From JAPPHA01 sp965221575 (GTDB taxonomy: Bacteria; Pseudomonadota; Alphaproteobacteria; Rhodobacterales; Rhodobacteraceae): a DNA stretch of 64,000 nt. The first letter of the stretch is position 1. Every line of letters starts with the position of its first letter. The translations under genes and the position numbers were made by a program. Below, one piece after another: positions 7,564 to 16,512 of this stretch. Location of the stretch: NCBI GenBank assembly GCA_965221575.1, contig CBDCSM010000011.1:496001-560000 (forward strand). The letters run 5' to 3'. The notes beneath the pieces are model-generated. The model was not told the origin of the DNA. It searched no databases and was given only the letters and a program-made list of their open reading frames with translations.

Positions 7564-10500
7564 TCAAGACCGGCATGGGGTCTCAGGCAGGGCGCAGAGC
7601 GCATTGACCAGGCGCATCTGGTCCACGGTCGAACAATTCGTGTGCAATAGCCGTGGCGATGCGAACACCAGGCTCAGCCCCTTGCCCCGGCTTACCGCCA
7701 CGTTGAGGCGTTCGCGTGACAGCAGGAAATCCAGCCCGCGGGATGTCTCCTCGGCCGATGACGCGGTCATCGACACGAGTGCGACCGGCGCTTCCTGTCC
7801 CTGGAACTTGTCGACGGTTCCGACACGGATTCCGGCCAAGGCATCGGACAGGGCGTTGACCTGCGCATTGTACGGCGCAACCACGATGATGTCGTCCCCG
7901 CGAAGCGCGCGGCTCTGGCCGTGCCGGTCGGTCCACGTGCCCTTCAGCAACCTGATGATGGATTCCCGGATGGCCGATACCTCCTCGGGACAGACCTGGG
8001 CACGGCCCTCGTGGGTGACCGGAATTCGCCAGGCGCCGGAAGCGGGCAGGTCCGGAGCGCCCACGGCCTGGCGTGAAGTCGACGGGTGGCTTCCCAGCCG
8101 GCCTTCATAGTGTTGCACGGAAATATAGTCGCAAAGATCCGGGTGCATTCTCCAGGATTCCGGGAGAAAGATACCGTGTTCCGGATCGACGTTGAGGCCG
8201 TCACCAAGGATCCAGTCCAGGCAGGACAGGTTTGCGGGATGCGGATGCGCACCCTGTATGACCTGGGGCAGCTGCCGGGGATCGCCGATCAGCACAAGGT
8301 TTCCCGCCGCGTTCGACATCGCGACGAGATTGGCCAGCGGGACCTGGCCCGCCTCGTCGACGAAGAGGTAGTCGAATGCACCCTCGACCTCGTCCCGCGA
8401 AAACAGCCAGGCCGTTCCGCCGACCACATGGGCACTGTCAATCGCGGGATCGTTGTTGTTCGTCACGCAGGAAATCGCGCTCAGGACCTCCTCAGGGAGT
8501 TCCACCCCGCGCGCAACCTTGTGGGCGATGCGAACATCGCCTCGGCAGAGGCCGGAATACCCCTCACGAAGCGCGTTATCGCATTCCATCAGGACGTTTC
8601 GGATCGCCTCGTGGCTGTTCGAGGAAACCGCGATGCATTTCCCGTCCCGCACGAGCGCCAGAATCGCCCGCGCTGCCACGTAGGTCTTCCCGGTCCCGGG
8701 CGGTCCCTGAACCGGAAGAACGGTCCGGTCCATGGCCCGAACCGCGGAAACCAGGCCTTCAAGCGTATCGGCATCCCGGCCCAGGGGAAGCGGCGAGCGG
8801 CCCCGGAACCGCGGAGGATTGCGGGAAAGCAGATCCTCGGCGGCGTGGTTGAACCGCGGTCCGCATTGATCCCCGATGACTTTTCGTACGGCGCCCGGGA
8901 TTGACCCTGGATGCAACGCGAAATCGGGGAGAAGGTCCAGCCTGTCCGGGAGATCCCCGCCCTTGCTCGGTCCCATCTTCAGCGAAATGTTCCGGGAAGT
9001 CCGGTCGAGCCAGACGACTTCGACCTCGGCGAAGCCGTCCTCTCTTGCGAATCGTGCGCGCCGCCCTTCCCGCAGCTTCGTCTCCTGCGGCGGATAGTGG
9101 TAATCGCGTCCCAGCGACCGTTCTACCGGGTACTGGCCTCCAGTCGCACGAAGCCCGGCGAGACAGTCCAGGTCGTCCGAGAGTTCCTCGAAATCCTTCC
9201 CCGCGGCATCGAAGACGGACCAGGCCTGCGGCTTGGCCTCGCGCCAGTGAAACACGCCCAGATCGTAGAGCAGGCACCGCCGTTCCTCCGCCAGTCCCGA
9301 AGCTCCAATGAAATCTGCGAGACCTGCGTTCTCGGCCTGTTGCTGTTCGGATCTCGCCGACTCGCCGTCGCCGATTTCGAGCCAGTTCCCTTCCGGCCGA
9401 ATTCCGAGAAGCCAGTCGCGCAGCCCTTCCGTGGAGATGCAGTCGATGCGATTGTATTCCTCGATTTCCGCCAGGATCCGGGCATCGCCGGTCTCGCGCC
9501 AATTCTCGTAGGCGACGATCGACCCGCCGGCGGTCGTCACCTCTCCCTCGCGTGACATGCCGAAAAAGGCTTCCATGTCCTTCAGTGAATACGAAGGCTC
9601 GGAGGCGAAAATCCCGCCCCGCACGATCGCGAAAAGGTCCACGAAACGGCGTTCCCTCAACCAGCGGTCCAAACGGTCCTCGCCGATTCCGTGCCGCGTG
9701 GCCAGGTTGCGAAGCGCGGTGATTTCGTAGTGCGCATAATGGTAGACATGCGCGGCCGGAAATTTCCTGAAACGCTCTTCGAAACGATCGAAAAGTGCTG
9801 ACAGTGCCTTCTTCTCCGCCTTCAGGTCATGAGCCCAAAGCGCGGTGAACTCCATCCCGTCCCAGACGCCATGCAGATACTCGAGGCCCTCCGTGCCGTC
9901 CTCCGTGTAGAAAGGGTCACCCTCAATGTCATAGAAGAGGTCGCCGGCTGCCGGACGCGGCATCAGGTCGAATCCCTTTCCGATCGCATGGGCACGCAGT
10001 TCAACGCGGGGGCGGCCGGTCTTCCGGTCATGCTGAAGACGCGCCTGGGTCTTCAGTTTCCCGGCAGTTTCATCGGCGAGCCTTGGCACGCGTACCCCGA
10101 GACGCGCGAGCGCCTCCATGGTTTGAATTCCGGCAGTCTCGAGTTTCGCAACCTGGCTCTTCGTGATGCCCGCAACCAGGTAGAGACTGTCTGTCGCCTC
10201 CCATTCTTCGGAACAGTGGTCCCGCCAGCGGCAAAGATCACAGTGCGGGCACGGGACCGGACGGGTTGGTGGTGGTGTCCGGACGAATGCCTCGAGGCGG
10301 TCGCGCGCGATACGCGCATATGCGGCATATTCCGACAGGCGGAAACTGAACCGGTCGCCGGTGCCGAGGATGACATGAGCCCGATCCGGCTCACGGCCCT
10401 GCACCCCGGCAAGCAGGTCGGAATAGAGGACCAACTGAAGCACGTGGGCGGGCGCCGGCTTTCGTTTCAGCTTCGTGTCCGCCACCTCGTAGGAAAACGG

Positions 10501-10881
10501 CCCGAGTTCGGACGGAACCGGCACGCGTTCGAGGAAATCCGCGAAACCACCCCATGATCCGTCTTCCAGCACCGCCTGGAACACGACGTCCGGGCCGCGA
10601 ACAAGGGCTTCGCGCGTGGCGCGTGCGGCTTCCTCGAAAGTCACGCCATCAGAATCAATGCGAAAAACGCTTTTTCCTTTGGCCTCCAGCTGGATTTCAT
10701 GCGCAGCTTCGTGCTGGTCACCCCGTCTCTGCAGAAGGACAGCATCTTCACTATCCTGGACCGGCTCGAGGTCTTCCCCGTGAAGATACGCAAGATCGAG
10801 GCGCGAAGCGTGTGCACACGCCGTGAAACGGATGAGATCCGAGGCCGACAGCCGGACTTGCTTGTTGTCATCCCATTTCAT
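7564..10881 (-). CDS. TM0106-type RecB-like nuclease fused to SF1 helicase
   Basis: This 1105-residue protein has three parts. Residues about 1-260 form a RecB-like nuclease domain of the TM0106 type (QARR-like start replaced by DLIRFTACAHASRLDLA, then ADFLERV and YEVADTKLKRKPAPAHVLQL, the PD-(D/E)xK core), ending in a cysteine cluster PCPHCDLCRWRDHC. Residues about 310-510 carry an RNase-H-like exonuclease fold beginning DIEGDPFY. The C-terminal half is a UPF1/DNA2-like superfamily-1 helicase with Walker A GPPGTGKT, DEAG box and VDKFQGQEA. It probably processes DNA ends or structured nucleic acid in the cytoplasm. The gene is intact and stands beside the tRNA-Arg gene. Its ATG overlaps the stop of a doubtful 78-codon frame. 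Confidence 0.88.
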   Translation of the reverse strand: MKWDDNKQVRLSASDLIRFTACAHASRLDLAYLHGEDLEPVQDSEDAVLLQRRGDQHEAAHEIQLEAKGKSVFRIDSDGVTFEEAARATREALVRGPDVVFQAVLEDGSWGGFADFLERVPVPSELGPFSYEVADTKLKRKPAPAHVLQLVLYSDLLAGVQGREPDRAHVILGTGDRFSFRLSEYAAYARIARDRLEAFVRTPPPTRPVPCPHCDLCRWRDHCSEEWEATDSLYLVAGITKSQVAKLETAGIQTMEALARLGVRVPRLADETAGKLKTQARLQHDRKTGRPRVELRAHAIGKGFDLMPRPAAGDLFYDIEGDPFYTEDGTEGLEYLHGVWDGMEFTALWAHDLKAEKKALSALFDRFEERFRKFPAAHVYHYAHYEITALRNLATRHGIGEDRLDRWLRERRFVDLFAIVRGGIFASEPSYSLKDMEAFFGMSREGEVTTAGGSIVAYENWRETGDARILAEIEEYNRIDCISTEGLRDWLLGIRPEGNWLEIGDGESARSEQQQAENAGLADFIGASGLAEERRCLLYDLGVFHWREAKPQAWSVFDAAGKDFEELSDDLDCLAGLRATGGQYPVERSLGRDYHYPPQETKLREGRRARFAREDGFAEVEVVWLDRTSRNISLKMGPSKGGDLPDRLDLLPDFALHPGSIPGAVRKVIGDQCGPRFNHAAEDLLSRNPPRFRGRSPLPLGRDADTLEGLVSAVRAMDRTVLPVQGPPGTGKTYVAARAILALVRDGKCIAVSSNSHEAIRNVLMECDNALREGYSGLCRGDVRIAHKVARGVELPEEVLSAISCVTNNNDPAIDSAHVVGGTAWLFSRDEVEGAFDYLFVDEAGQVPLANLVAMSNAAGNLVLIGDPRQLPQVIQGAHPHPANLSCLDWILGDGLNVDPEHGIFLPESWRMHPDLCDYISVQHYEGRLGSHPSTSRQAVGAPDLPASGAWRIPVTHEGRAQVCPEEVSAIRESIIRLLKGTWTDRHGQSRALRGDDIIVVAPYNAQVNALSDALAGIRVGTVDKFQGQEAPVALVSMTASSAEETSRGLDFLLSRERLNVAVSRGKGLSLVFASPRLLHTNCSTVDQMRLVNALCALPETPCRS

Positions 10882-11153
10882 GGCGTGCCCTTCGCAAGAC
10901 CAGGCGTGTCAGTCCCGGGTTGACCTCGACTTGTCCCTGTCCTGCCACTCGAGACGTGCTTGTCGATACCCATTCGAACGATCGCCAAGGTGCTTTCCAG
11001 CCTTGCCAGCTCACGGCCGGGAACGATCATCCATCGCGGGGATGAAAGTGAATGGACGGAAGCGGAGATCCCTTCCTCCGTCCTGAACACTGAACCGGCC
11101 TTTTTTGCCCTCAACCCGGTCCAGCCTGAATGGCACCGCGGAGTTCAGCGAAT

Positions 11154-11230
11154 TGGTGACCCCTCGAGGACTCGAACCCCGAACCTGCTGATTCGAAGTC
11201 AGCTACTCTATCCAGTTGAGCTAAGGGGCC
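11154..11230 (-). tRNA. tRNA-Arg (anticodon TCG)
   Basis: The minus strand folds into a complete cloverleaf. The 7-bp acceptor stem GGCCCCT pairs with AGGGGTC (one G-T pair). The D arm is GCTCAACTGGATAGAGT. The anticodon arm GCTGA-CTTCGAA-TCAGC gives anticodon TCG, reading CGA. The T arm CGGGG-TTCGAGT-CCTCG is standard. The discriminator is A and CCA is encoded. It lies between the nuclease-helicase gene and the FAD oxidase gene. Confidence 0.95.
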
Positions 11231-11349
11231 ACCGGCAGACAGCGGACCGATTATTACCTTCCCGATGCCTCCGCAAGCCGGATCAAGCGTCAATTGTTGG
11301 CATGCCGTAGGAAAGGCCCGGGCTTGAATTCACCGCCCCGCCAAATCGG

Positions 11350-12693
11350 TTATTCACGACGCGCCCTCATCTCTTTCCAGCGCAAGGTCACATTGGCCGC
11401 AATAGTCGAAATCGGCGGCGGCGGAAGTCTTACCGGTTCCGGCTCACTTTGAAAGAACTCCGCGATTTCGGAATCGAGACCGGTCGCGAGTTCGGCCGCG
11501 GCCATCCCGGTCAGGGTTCCGCGAGTCGTTCCCAGCCCGTTCTGGCAACAGGCCGCCCACATGTCATCTTCGATCTCTCGCAAGACGGTTACACCGTTTC
11601 GGCTGAGGCAAAGGTGACCCGCCCAGGCATACTCCATCCTGGTTCCGGCCAAATCGGGAAATCTCCGGTCGAACTTCCGCTGCATCGATCGCCTCGCGCG
11701 GCGGAGGTCCCCCGGTGTCGCCTGCATCCCGGGCCGAAAACTCGCGCAGCTTCGAACGACGATCCTGTCTCCGCCGTCTTCGCCGGAAATCCGGCGAACC
11801 GTCGATCCCATCGGCGCGGACGGCGTTATTCCCCAGCGGCTGGAGCCTCCAATCCGCCGCGCTATCTCCCCGCCGAGGTCGGGCGTCATGATCGCGAACA
11901 GAAACACGTGCATGAGACGGTGTCGATAGAACCCGAAGCTCTCGAGGTGACCGTTGTTGGCGAGAATGACCTTTCGGGCGGTCACGATCGCGGCCGGCGT
12001 CTTGATCAGCCAGTTCTCCCGGTCTCGCCTGATCGAGATTGCCGGCGAATTCTCGAAGACATGGACGCCGGACCGAAGCCCTTCCCCGAATCCGCGGATA
12101 TATCCTGCCGGTTGAAGTACGACGGTTCCGGGCGTGTACAAGCCGCCGGCATAGTACCGTGTTCCGGTCACCTCGTGCATTTCCCGAGAATCCAGGACTT
12201 CCGATGGCTCGTTCAGGACGGCCATTTTCCGGGCGTAACCGGCATTGAGCTCGAGCGCCTTCTCGCCGACAGCTCCGTTGATCTTGCCAACCGGGCGAAA
12301 ATAGGCGGGATTGACGGCGTAACGCTCAACCGCCGCCCCGGCGAACGCGATCGCCTTCCGGTTGAGGGCGATGAGCCGGCGTTGCCGATCGAGTTCACCT
12401 CCAGAATAGTCTTCCGACGCGAGATCGTGCGGCAGATCGATCATGAACCCGGAGTTTCGCCCCGAGGCCCCTTCGGCGAGCCGTCCCGCCTCGAGCACGA
12501 TGATCCTCGCCCCGGCGTTCAGCTGGCGAAGGCGTTCGGCCGAGGAGAGACCGGCAAATCCACCACCAACGATGGCGAAGTCCGCGGACCGGTCAGATTC
12601 GATTTCGACTGGTGGGTGTTGCCCCGGAAGTATGGCGTTCCACGCGGCGGGTCCCCGGTGAATCGGAACCCGCCTTGCCTTGAATTCCGTCAA
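11350..12693 (-). CDS. FAD-dependent amine/amino-acid oxidase (DAO family, PuuB-like)
   Basis: This 447-residue protein is a D-amino-acid-oxidase-fold flavoprotein. The ADP-binding motif is IVGGGFAGLSSAERL, preceded by about 40 residues typical of gamma-glutamylputrescine oxidase and glycine-oxidase-like proteins. GRNSGFM (flavin contact) and a late GLGTTRGTLTGMAAAELATG block close the FAD domain. Translation starts at TTG within TTGA, which overlaps the stop of the aldehyde dehydrogenase gene by four bases, so the two are translationally coupled. Oxidation of an amine to an aldehyde, passed to the neighbouring dehydrogenase, is the inferred role, as in the Puu putrescine route. Oxidation of an amino acid is an alternative. 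Confidence 0.8.
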   Translation of the reverse strand: MTEFKARRVPIHRGPAAWNAILPGQHPPVEIESDRSADFAIVGGGFAGLSSAERLRQLNAGARIIVLEAGRLAEGASGRNSGFMIDLPHDLASEDYSGGELDRQRRLIALNRKAIAFAGAAVERYAVNPAYFRPVGKINGAVGEKALELNAGYARKMAVLNEPSEVLDSREMHEVTGTRYYAGGLYTPGTVVLQPAGYIRGFGEGLRSGVHVFENSPAISIRRDRENWLIKTPAAIVTARKVILANNGHLESFGFYRHRLMHVFLFAIMTPDLGGEIARRIGGSSRWGITPSAPMGSTVRRISGEDGGDRIVVRSCASFRPGMQATPGDLRRARRSMQRKFDRRFPDLAGTRMEYAWAGHLCLSRNGVTVLREIEDDMWAACCQNGLGTTRGTLTGMAAAELATGLDSEIAEFFQSEPEPVRLPPPPISTIAANVTLRWKEMRARRE

Positions 12694-14186
12694 TCAATGG
12701 CCTCGTCGACATCGTCCGCCAGGTCAATCCAGATCGTCTTGAGCTGCGTATACTGATCATGGGCGTGGATGGAATTGTCGCGTCCGCCGAACCCTGACTG
12801 CTTGTACCCGCCGAACGGCGTCGTGATGTCTCCCTCGCCGTAGCTGTTGACCGTCACAGTTCCGGCCCGAATTGCCCTGGCGCCGCGAATCGCGCGCTTG
12901 GCATTGGACGTGAAGATCGACGCGCACAATCCGTAATCGGTGTCGTTCGCTATGGAAATGGCTTCATCGAATGACGAGACCTCGATTACGCTCAGGACCG
13001 GGCCGAAGATCTCTTCCCGCGCGAGCACCGCGTCGTTGTCGGGGACCTCGATGACCGTCGCTTCGACGAATCCGTCCTCCGCCTTGCCCCCGAATACAAC
13101 CGCGTCGGCCTTGTCCAGGTATCCGCGGACCTTCTGGAAATGTTCCCCCGAAACGAGCGCACCCATGCGGGTATCTGGATCGAGAGGGTCGCCCACGATC
13201 CAGTGCCTGGCATGCGCGGCAATCCTCTCGAGGAGCCTGGTCTTGATGTCCTTGTGAACGATGAGGCGCGAACTCGCCGAGCAGTTCTCGCCCATGTTCC
13301 AGAAAGCACCGTTGACGATATGGCCCGCAACGCGATCGAGGTTTTCCGCGTCGTCCATGACGATCGCCGGATTCTTGCCCCCCATCTCGAGAACGACCTC
13401 CTTTGCGTTGCTCTCGGCGGAATACGACAGGAAGCGCTTGCCGGTCTCGGTCGAGCCCGTGAAGGATACGACGTCGATGTCCGGATGACGCCCGATCGGC
13501 TCGCCTGCTTCAGGCCCGCCACCGGGTACGACGTTGAGCACGCCGGGCGGCAGCCCGGCCTCCATGGCCAGTTCCGCCAGCCTGAGGGCTGTCAGCGACG
13601 TCTCCTCGGCCGGCTTGACGACCACCGAACAGCCGGCCGCGAGCGCCGGCCCGATCTTCCAGGCCATCATCAGCAAGGGGAAATTCCAGGGCAGAACCAG
13701 TCCGACCACCCCGATCGGCTCCCGGACCACTATGGCGATGTGATCATCCGACGCCGGCGAGACCTGGTCGTAGATCTTGTCGATGGCTTCCGCGTGCCAC
13801 TTGAGACAGTCGATCGTCTCGGGCAGATCGACCGTCGCGCAGTCGTTGATCGGTTTGCCGGAATCCAGGCTTTCCATCACCGCGAGTTCGGGCGAATTGC
13901 GCGTAACGAGCTTGCACAACCGAATGAGCACTTCCTTGCGTTCGGCAGGATGCATTTTCGACCATCGACCGTCGTCGAACGCCTCGCGCGCCTTCTGAAC
14001 CGCAAAATCCACGTCGTCGGAATCGCAGGCCGCGACATCCGCGAGTTTCTCTCCGTTTGCCGGATTGGCGGTCTGGAACGTCTTTCCCGAAATCGCCGGT
14101 CGGTAGCCGCCGTCAATGAAGGCGCCGCCAGGGAAACTCATTGCTTCGGCGATGGCCCGGTACTCGTCTCGTGTCAGCAAAGGCAT
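12690..14186 (-). CDS. Aldehyde dehydrogenase (PuuC-like)
   Basis: This 498-residue NAD(P)-dependent aldehyde dehydrogenase carries PWNFPLLMMAWKIGPALAAG (with the catalytic Asn), FTGSTETG (cofactor loop), EMGGKNPAIV (general-base Glu) and the nucleophile Cys in NMGENCSASSRL. Its N-terminal and central sequence most resembles PuuC-type gamma-glutamylaminobutyraldehyde dehydrogenases. It lies three bases after the dihydrodipicolinate-synthase-like gene and overlaps the FAD oxidase gene, so all three are co-transcribed. With a DapA-like enzyme and a DAO-family oxidase, a hydroxyproline-type route ending in an oxoglutarate semialdehyde is also possible. Confidence 0.87.
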   Translation of the reverse strand: MPLLTRDEYRAIAEAMSFPGGAFIDGGYRPAISGKTFQTANPANGEKLADVAACDSDDVDFAVQKAREAFDDGRWSKMHPAERKEVLIRLCKLVTRNSPELAVMESLDSGKPINDCATVDLPETIDCLKWHAEAIDKIYDQVSPASDDHIAIVVREPIGVVGLVLPWNFPLLMMAWKIGPALAAGCSVVVKPAEETSLTALRLAELAMEAGLPPGVLNVVPGGGPEAGEPIGRHPDIDVVSFTGSTETGKRFLSYSAESNAKEVVLEMGGKNPAIVMDDAENLDRVAGHIVNGAFWNMGENCSASSRLIVHKDIKTRLLERIAAHARHWIVGDPLDPDTRMGALVSGEHFQKVRGYLDKADAVVFGGKAEDGFVEATVIEVPDNDAVLAREEIFGPVLSVIEVSSFDEAISIANDTDYGLCASIFTSNAKRAIRGARAIRAGTVTVNSYGEGDITTPFGGYKQSGFGGRDNSIHAHDQYTQLKTIWIDLADDVDEAID

Positions 14187-14189
14187 CGT

Positions 14190-15119
14190 TCATCCCCCGG
14201 AATCTATGGCAGCGACCGTCGTTTTCAAAACCCTGACGACAAGCTCCAGGGCCCGTTTCTCGTCCTTGTTCAGCGGCTTGAGCGGCGGTCGAACCAAGCC
14301 CGGATCCAATCCCGCGATCGAAACACCGTGCTTGATCGTCTGGATGAATTTCCCGCCCTGTTCCAGCACGCGCATCAGGGGCATCATCGCCGCCATGATC
14401 CGTCGGCCTTTCGAGAAATCTCCTTCGACCGCGCAGGCCTGGTAGAGCGAAATGTGTTCGCGCGGCAAAAAGTTCGCGCCGCCGCACACCCAGAAACGGG
14501 CGCCCCAGGCAAAGAACTCGAGGGCCTGGTCGTCCATGCCGCAGCCGAGCTGGATGTGAGGATAATCACGGGCGAGGAGATGGAGCCGGTTGATGTCGCC
14601 GGAACTCTCCTTGATCCCGCAGAAGTTTCGGGAGCGGCCAACCCGGTCAAGGAATTCCTCGCCCATCATCGTTCCGGTTCGGCCGGGATAATTGTACAGC
14701 ATGATCGGCAGGTTGGCAGCGCGGTCAATGGTGAGAGCGTTGAGGGCGTTTTCCCTGTCCGTCGGAACGGCATACGGCGGACTTGCCAGCAGAATACCAT
14801 CGGCACCCAGCTCCCGTGCGCCAGATGCCAGCGCAACGGATTCGTCGGTCAACATGGCCCCTGTTCCGACGATCAGGGGAACGCGTCCCTGGATACGCTC
14901 GAGGATGAACCGCGCGATTTCGAGGCGCTCGTCGACGGCCTGTGCATAGTTCTCGCCTGTCGACCCGCCGGCAATCAGCCCGTGCACACCGGACGAGATC
15001 AGGAAATCGACAATGTCCTCCAGCGCATGCCAGTTGACGTCAAAGTCATCCTTGAAAGGCGTCACGATCGGGGTGTAGATACCCTCGAACCGGAGTGCAG
15101 GAGCCGTGTGGACTCTCAT
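14190..15119 (-). CDS. Dihydrodipicolinate synthase-family aldolase/lyase
   Basis: This 309-residue TIM-barrel enzyme belongs to the DapA/N-acetylneuraminate-lyase family. It shows GGSTGENYA near residue 52, the tyrosine-bearing motif YNYPGRTG near 142 and the Schiff-base lysine in GIKESSGD near 170. This group includes DHDP synthase, keto-acid aldolases and the pyrroline-hydroxycarboxylate deaminase of hydroxyproline degradation. Its position in a catabolic operon rather than a lysine locus argues against biosynthetic DapA. GGAG precedes the ATG. It is separated from frc by 124 bases, so it may have its own promoter as well. Confidence 0.85.
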   Translation of the reverse strand: MRVHTAPALRFEGIYTPIVTPFKDDFDVNWHALEDIVDFLISSGVHGLIAGGSTGENYAQAVDERLEIARFILERIQGRVPLIVGTGAMLTDESVALASGARELGADGILLASPPYAVPTDRENALNALTIDRAANLPIMLYNYPGRTGTMMGEEFLDRVGRSRNFCGIKESSGDINRLHLLARDYPHIQLGCGMDDQALEFFAWGARFWVCGGANFLPREHISLYQACAVEGDFSKGRRIMAAMMPLMRVLEQGGKFIQTIKHGVSIAGLDPGLVRPPLKPLNKDEKRALELVVRVLKTTVAAIDSGG

Positions 15120-15243
15120 TTCGAGGTCTCCAGCGGTTGTTTTCTGGGGCGCTCCTGTAACACTGTTCCCCTACCCGACTCAATGCGCAGCCTGTTCGAA
15201 ATGCAGGCGGCGGACAGGCGAAACGAGACCCGGATTCCCCCGG

Positions 15244-16512
15244 TTAATCCGGGAACACGCGCTTTCCGACGGCTCCCGAGTCCTGGATTTCCCGGACTTC
15301 ATCCCTCGTGTAACCGAGAACGTCCGTGAGGATCTCGGTCGTATGTTCTCCGAGCAATGGCGAGCGAATGACCTCGGCCGGGCTGTCCGAAAGTTTTATC
15401 GGGCAGCCGACCGTCAGGTATCTCCCTCGCGCGGGATGGTCGACTTCGACGATCGTGCCGGTTTCCCTCAGGCTCGGCTCTTCAGCCAGCTCTTTCATGG
15501 ACAGGATAGGTCCGCATGGAATGTCCAGCGGGTTGCAGATGTCCATGACTTCGAATTTCGTCTTTGTCTTGGTCCACGCCTCGATCGTATCGAAGATGCG
15601 GGTCAGCTTGTCGAGGCGAGCGGGCGGCGTCGCATAGGCCGGATCTTCCTTCCATTCCGGTTTTCCGATGACTTCGCAGATCGAGGCCCAAACCGCCGCC
15701 TGGGTTATGAAGTAGACATACGCATTTGAATCCGTCTCCCAGCCCTTGCACTTGAGAATCCACCCCGGCTGACCGCCGCCGGAATCGTTTCCGGCACGCG
15801 GCGTCGCCTCGGGAAACGGAAAACCCTGGCCGTGCTGGCTGTATTCGGTCAACGGTCCGTGCTCGAGCCGCTGCTGGTCGCGTAATTTCACCCGGCAGAG
15901 ATTGAGAACGCCGTCCTGCATTGCCGCAAGGACGCGTTGGCCACGCCCGGTTTTCTCCCGCTGGTAGAGCGCGGTGACGATGCCCAGCGCCAGGTGCAGG
16001 CCGGTTCCGCTGTCCCCGATCTGCGCCCCGGTCACGGTCGGCGGACCATCCCGGAACCCCGTGGTCGACGCCGAACCGCCGGTACACTGGGCGACGTTCT
16101 CGTACACCTTGCAATCCTCGTAGGGTCCCGGGCCGAAACCCTTCACCGACGCCATGATCATGCGTGGATTGAGCTCCTGGATGCGCTCCCATCCGAAACC
16201 CATGCGGTCGAGCGCACCGGGAGCGAAATTCTCCACGAGAACGTCGCATTCCTTGACCAGCCGCTCCAGGACCGCCTTGCCGGTTTCGTTTTTCGTATTG
16301 AGCGTGATCGATCGCTTGTTGTGGTTCAGCATCGTGAAATACAGCGAATCCACGTCCGGTATGTCGCGGAGCTGACCCCGCGTCGCGTCGCCGACGCCGG
16401 GGCGTTCAACCTTGATGCAGTCAGCCCCGAACCAGGCCAGGAGCTGGGTACATGTCGGGCCGGACTGTACGTGGGTGAAATCGAGAATTCTGATGCCGTT
16501 CAGTGCTTTCAT
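15244..16512 (-). CDS. frc: Formyl-CoA:oxalate CoA-transferase
   Basis: This 422-residue class III CoA-transferase moves CoA from formyl-CoA to oxalate in the cytoplasm. The N-terminus (GIRILDFTHVQSGPTCTQLL, then WFGADCIKVE) and the catalytic Asp167 in GAQIGDSGTG (equivalent to Asp169 of characterised Frc) are present, as is the glycine loop GGGQPGW. The start ATG overlaps the stop of the upstream oxalyl-CoA decarboxylase gene (ATGA) and has AGGAG in front. The tight coupling to oxc makes the oxalate assignment strong. Confidence 0.93.
   Translation of the reverse strand: MKALNGIRILDFTHVQSGPTCTQLLAWFGADCIKVERPGVGDATRGQLRDIPDVDSLYFTMLNHNKRSITLNTKNETGKAVLERLVKECDVLVENFAPGALDRMGFGWERIQELNPRMIMASVKGFGPGPYEDCKVYENVAQCTGGSASTTGFRDGPPTVTGAQIGDSGTGLHLALGIVTALYQREKTGRGQRVLAAMQDGVLNLCRVKLRDQQRLEHGPLTEYSQHGQGFPFPEATPRAGNDSGGGQPGWILKCKGWETDSNAYVYFITQAAVWASICEVIGKPEWKEDPAYATPPARLDKLTRIFDTIEAWTKTKTKFEVMDICNPLDIPCGPILSMKELAEEPSLRETGTIVEVDHPARGRYLTVGCPIKLSDSPAEVIRSPLLGEHTTEILTDVLGYTRDEVREIQDSGAVGKRVFPD

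Noticed and set aside
10878..11114. 78-codon minus-strand frame overlapping the nuclease-helicase start
   Set aside because: The 4-base overlap looks operon-like, but the sequence has no recognisable feature and no ribosome-binding site; unsupported.
13140..15329. 729-codon plus-strand open frame opposite the aldehyde dehydrogenase and DapA-like genes
   Set aside because: It is arginine- and histidine-rich, has no motifs, and lies antisense to two secure genes; it is a high-GC shadow frame.
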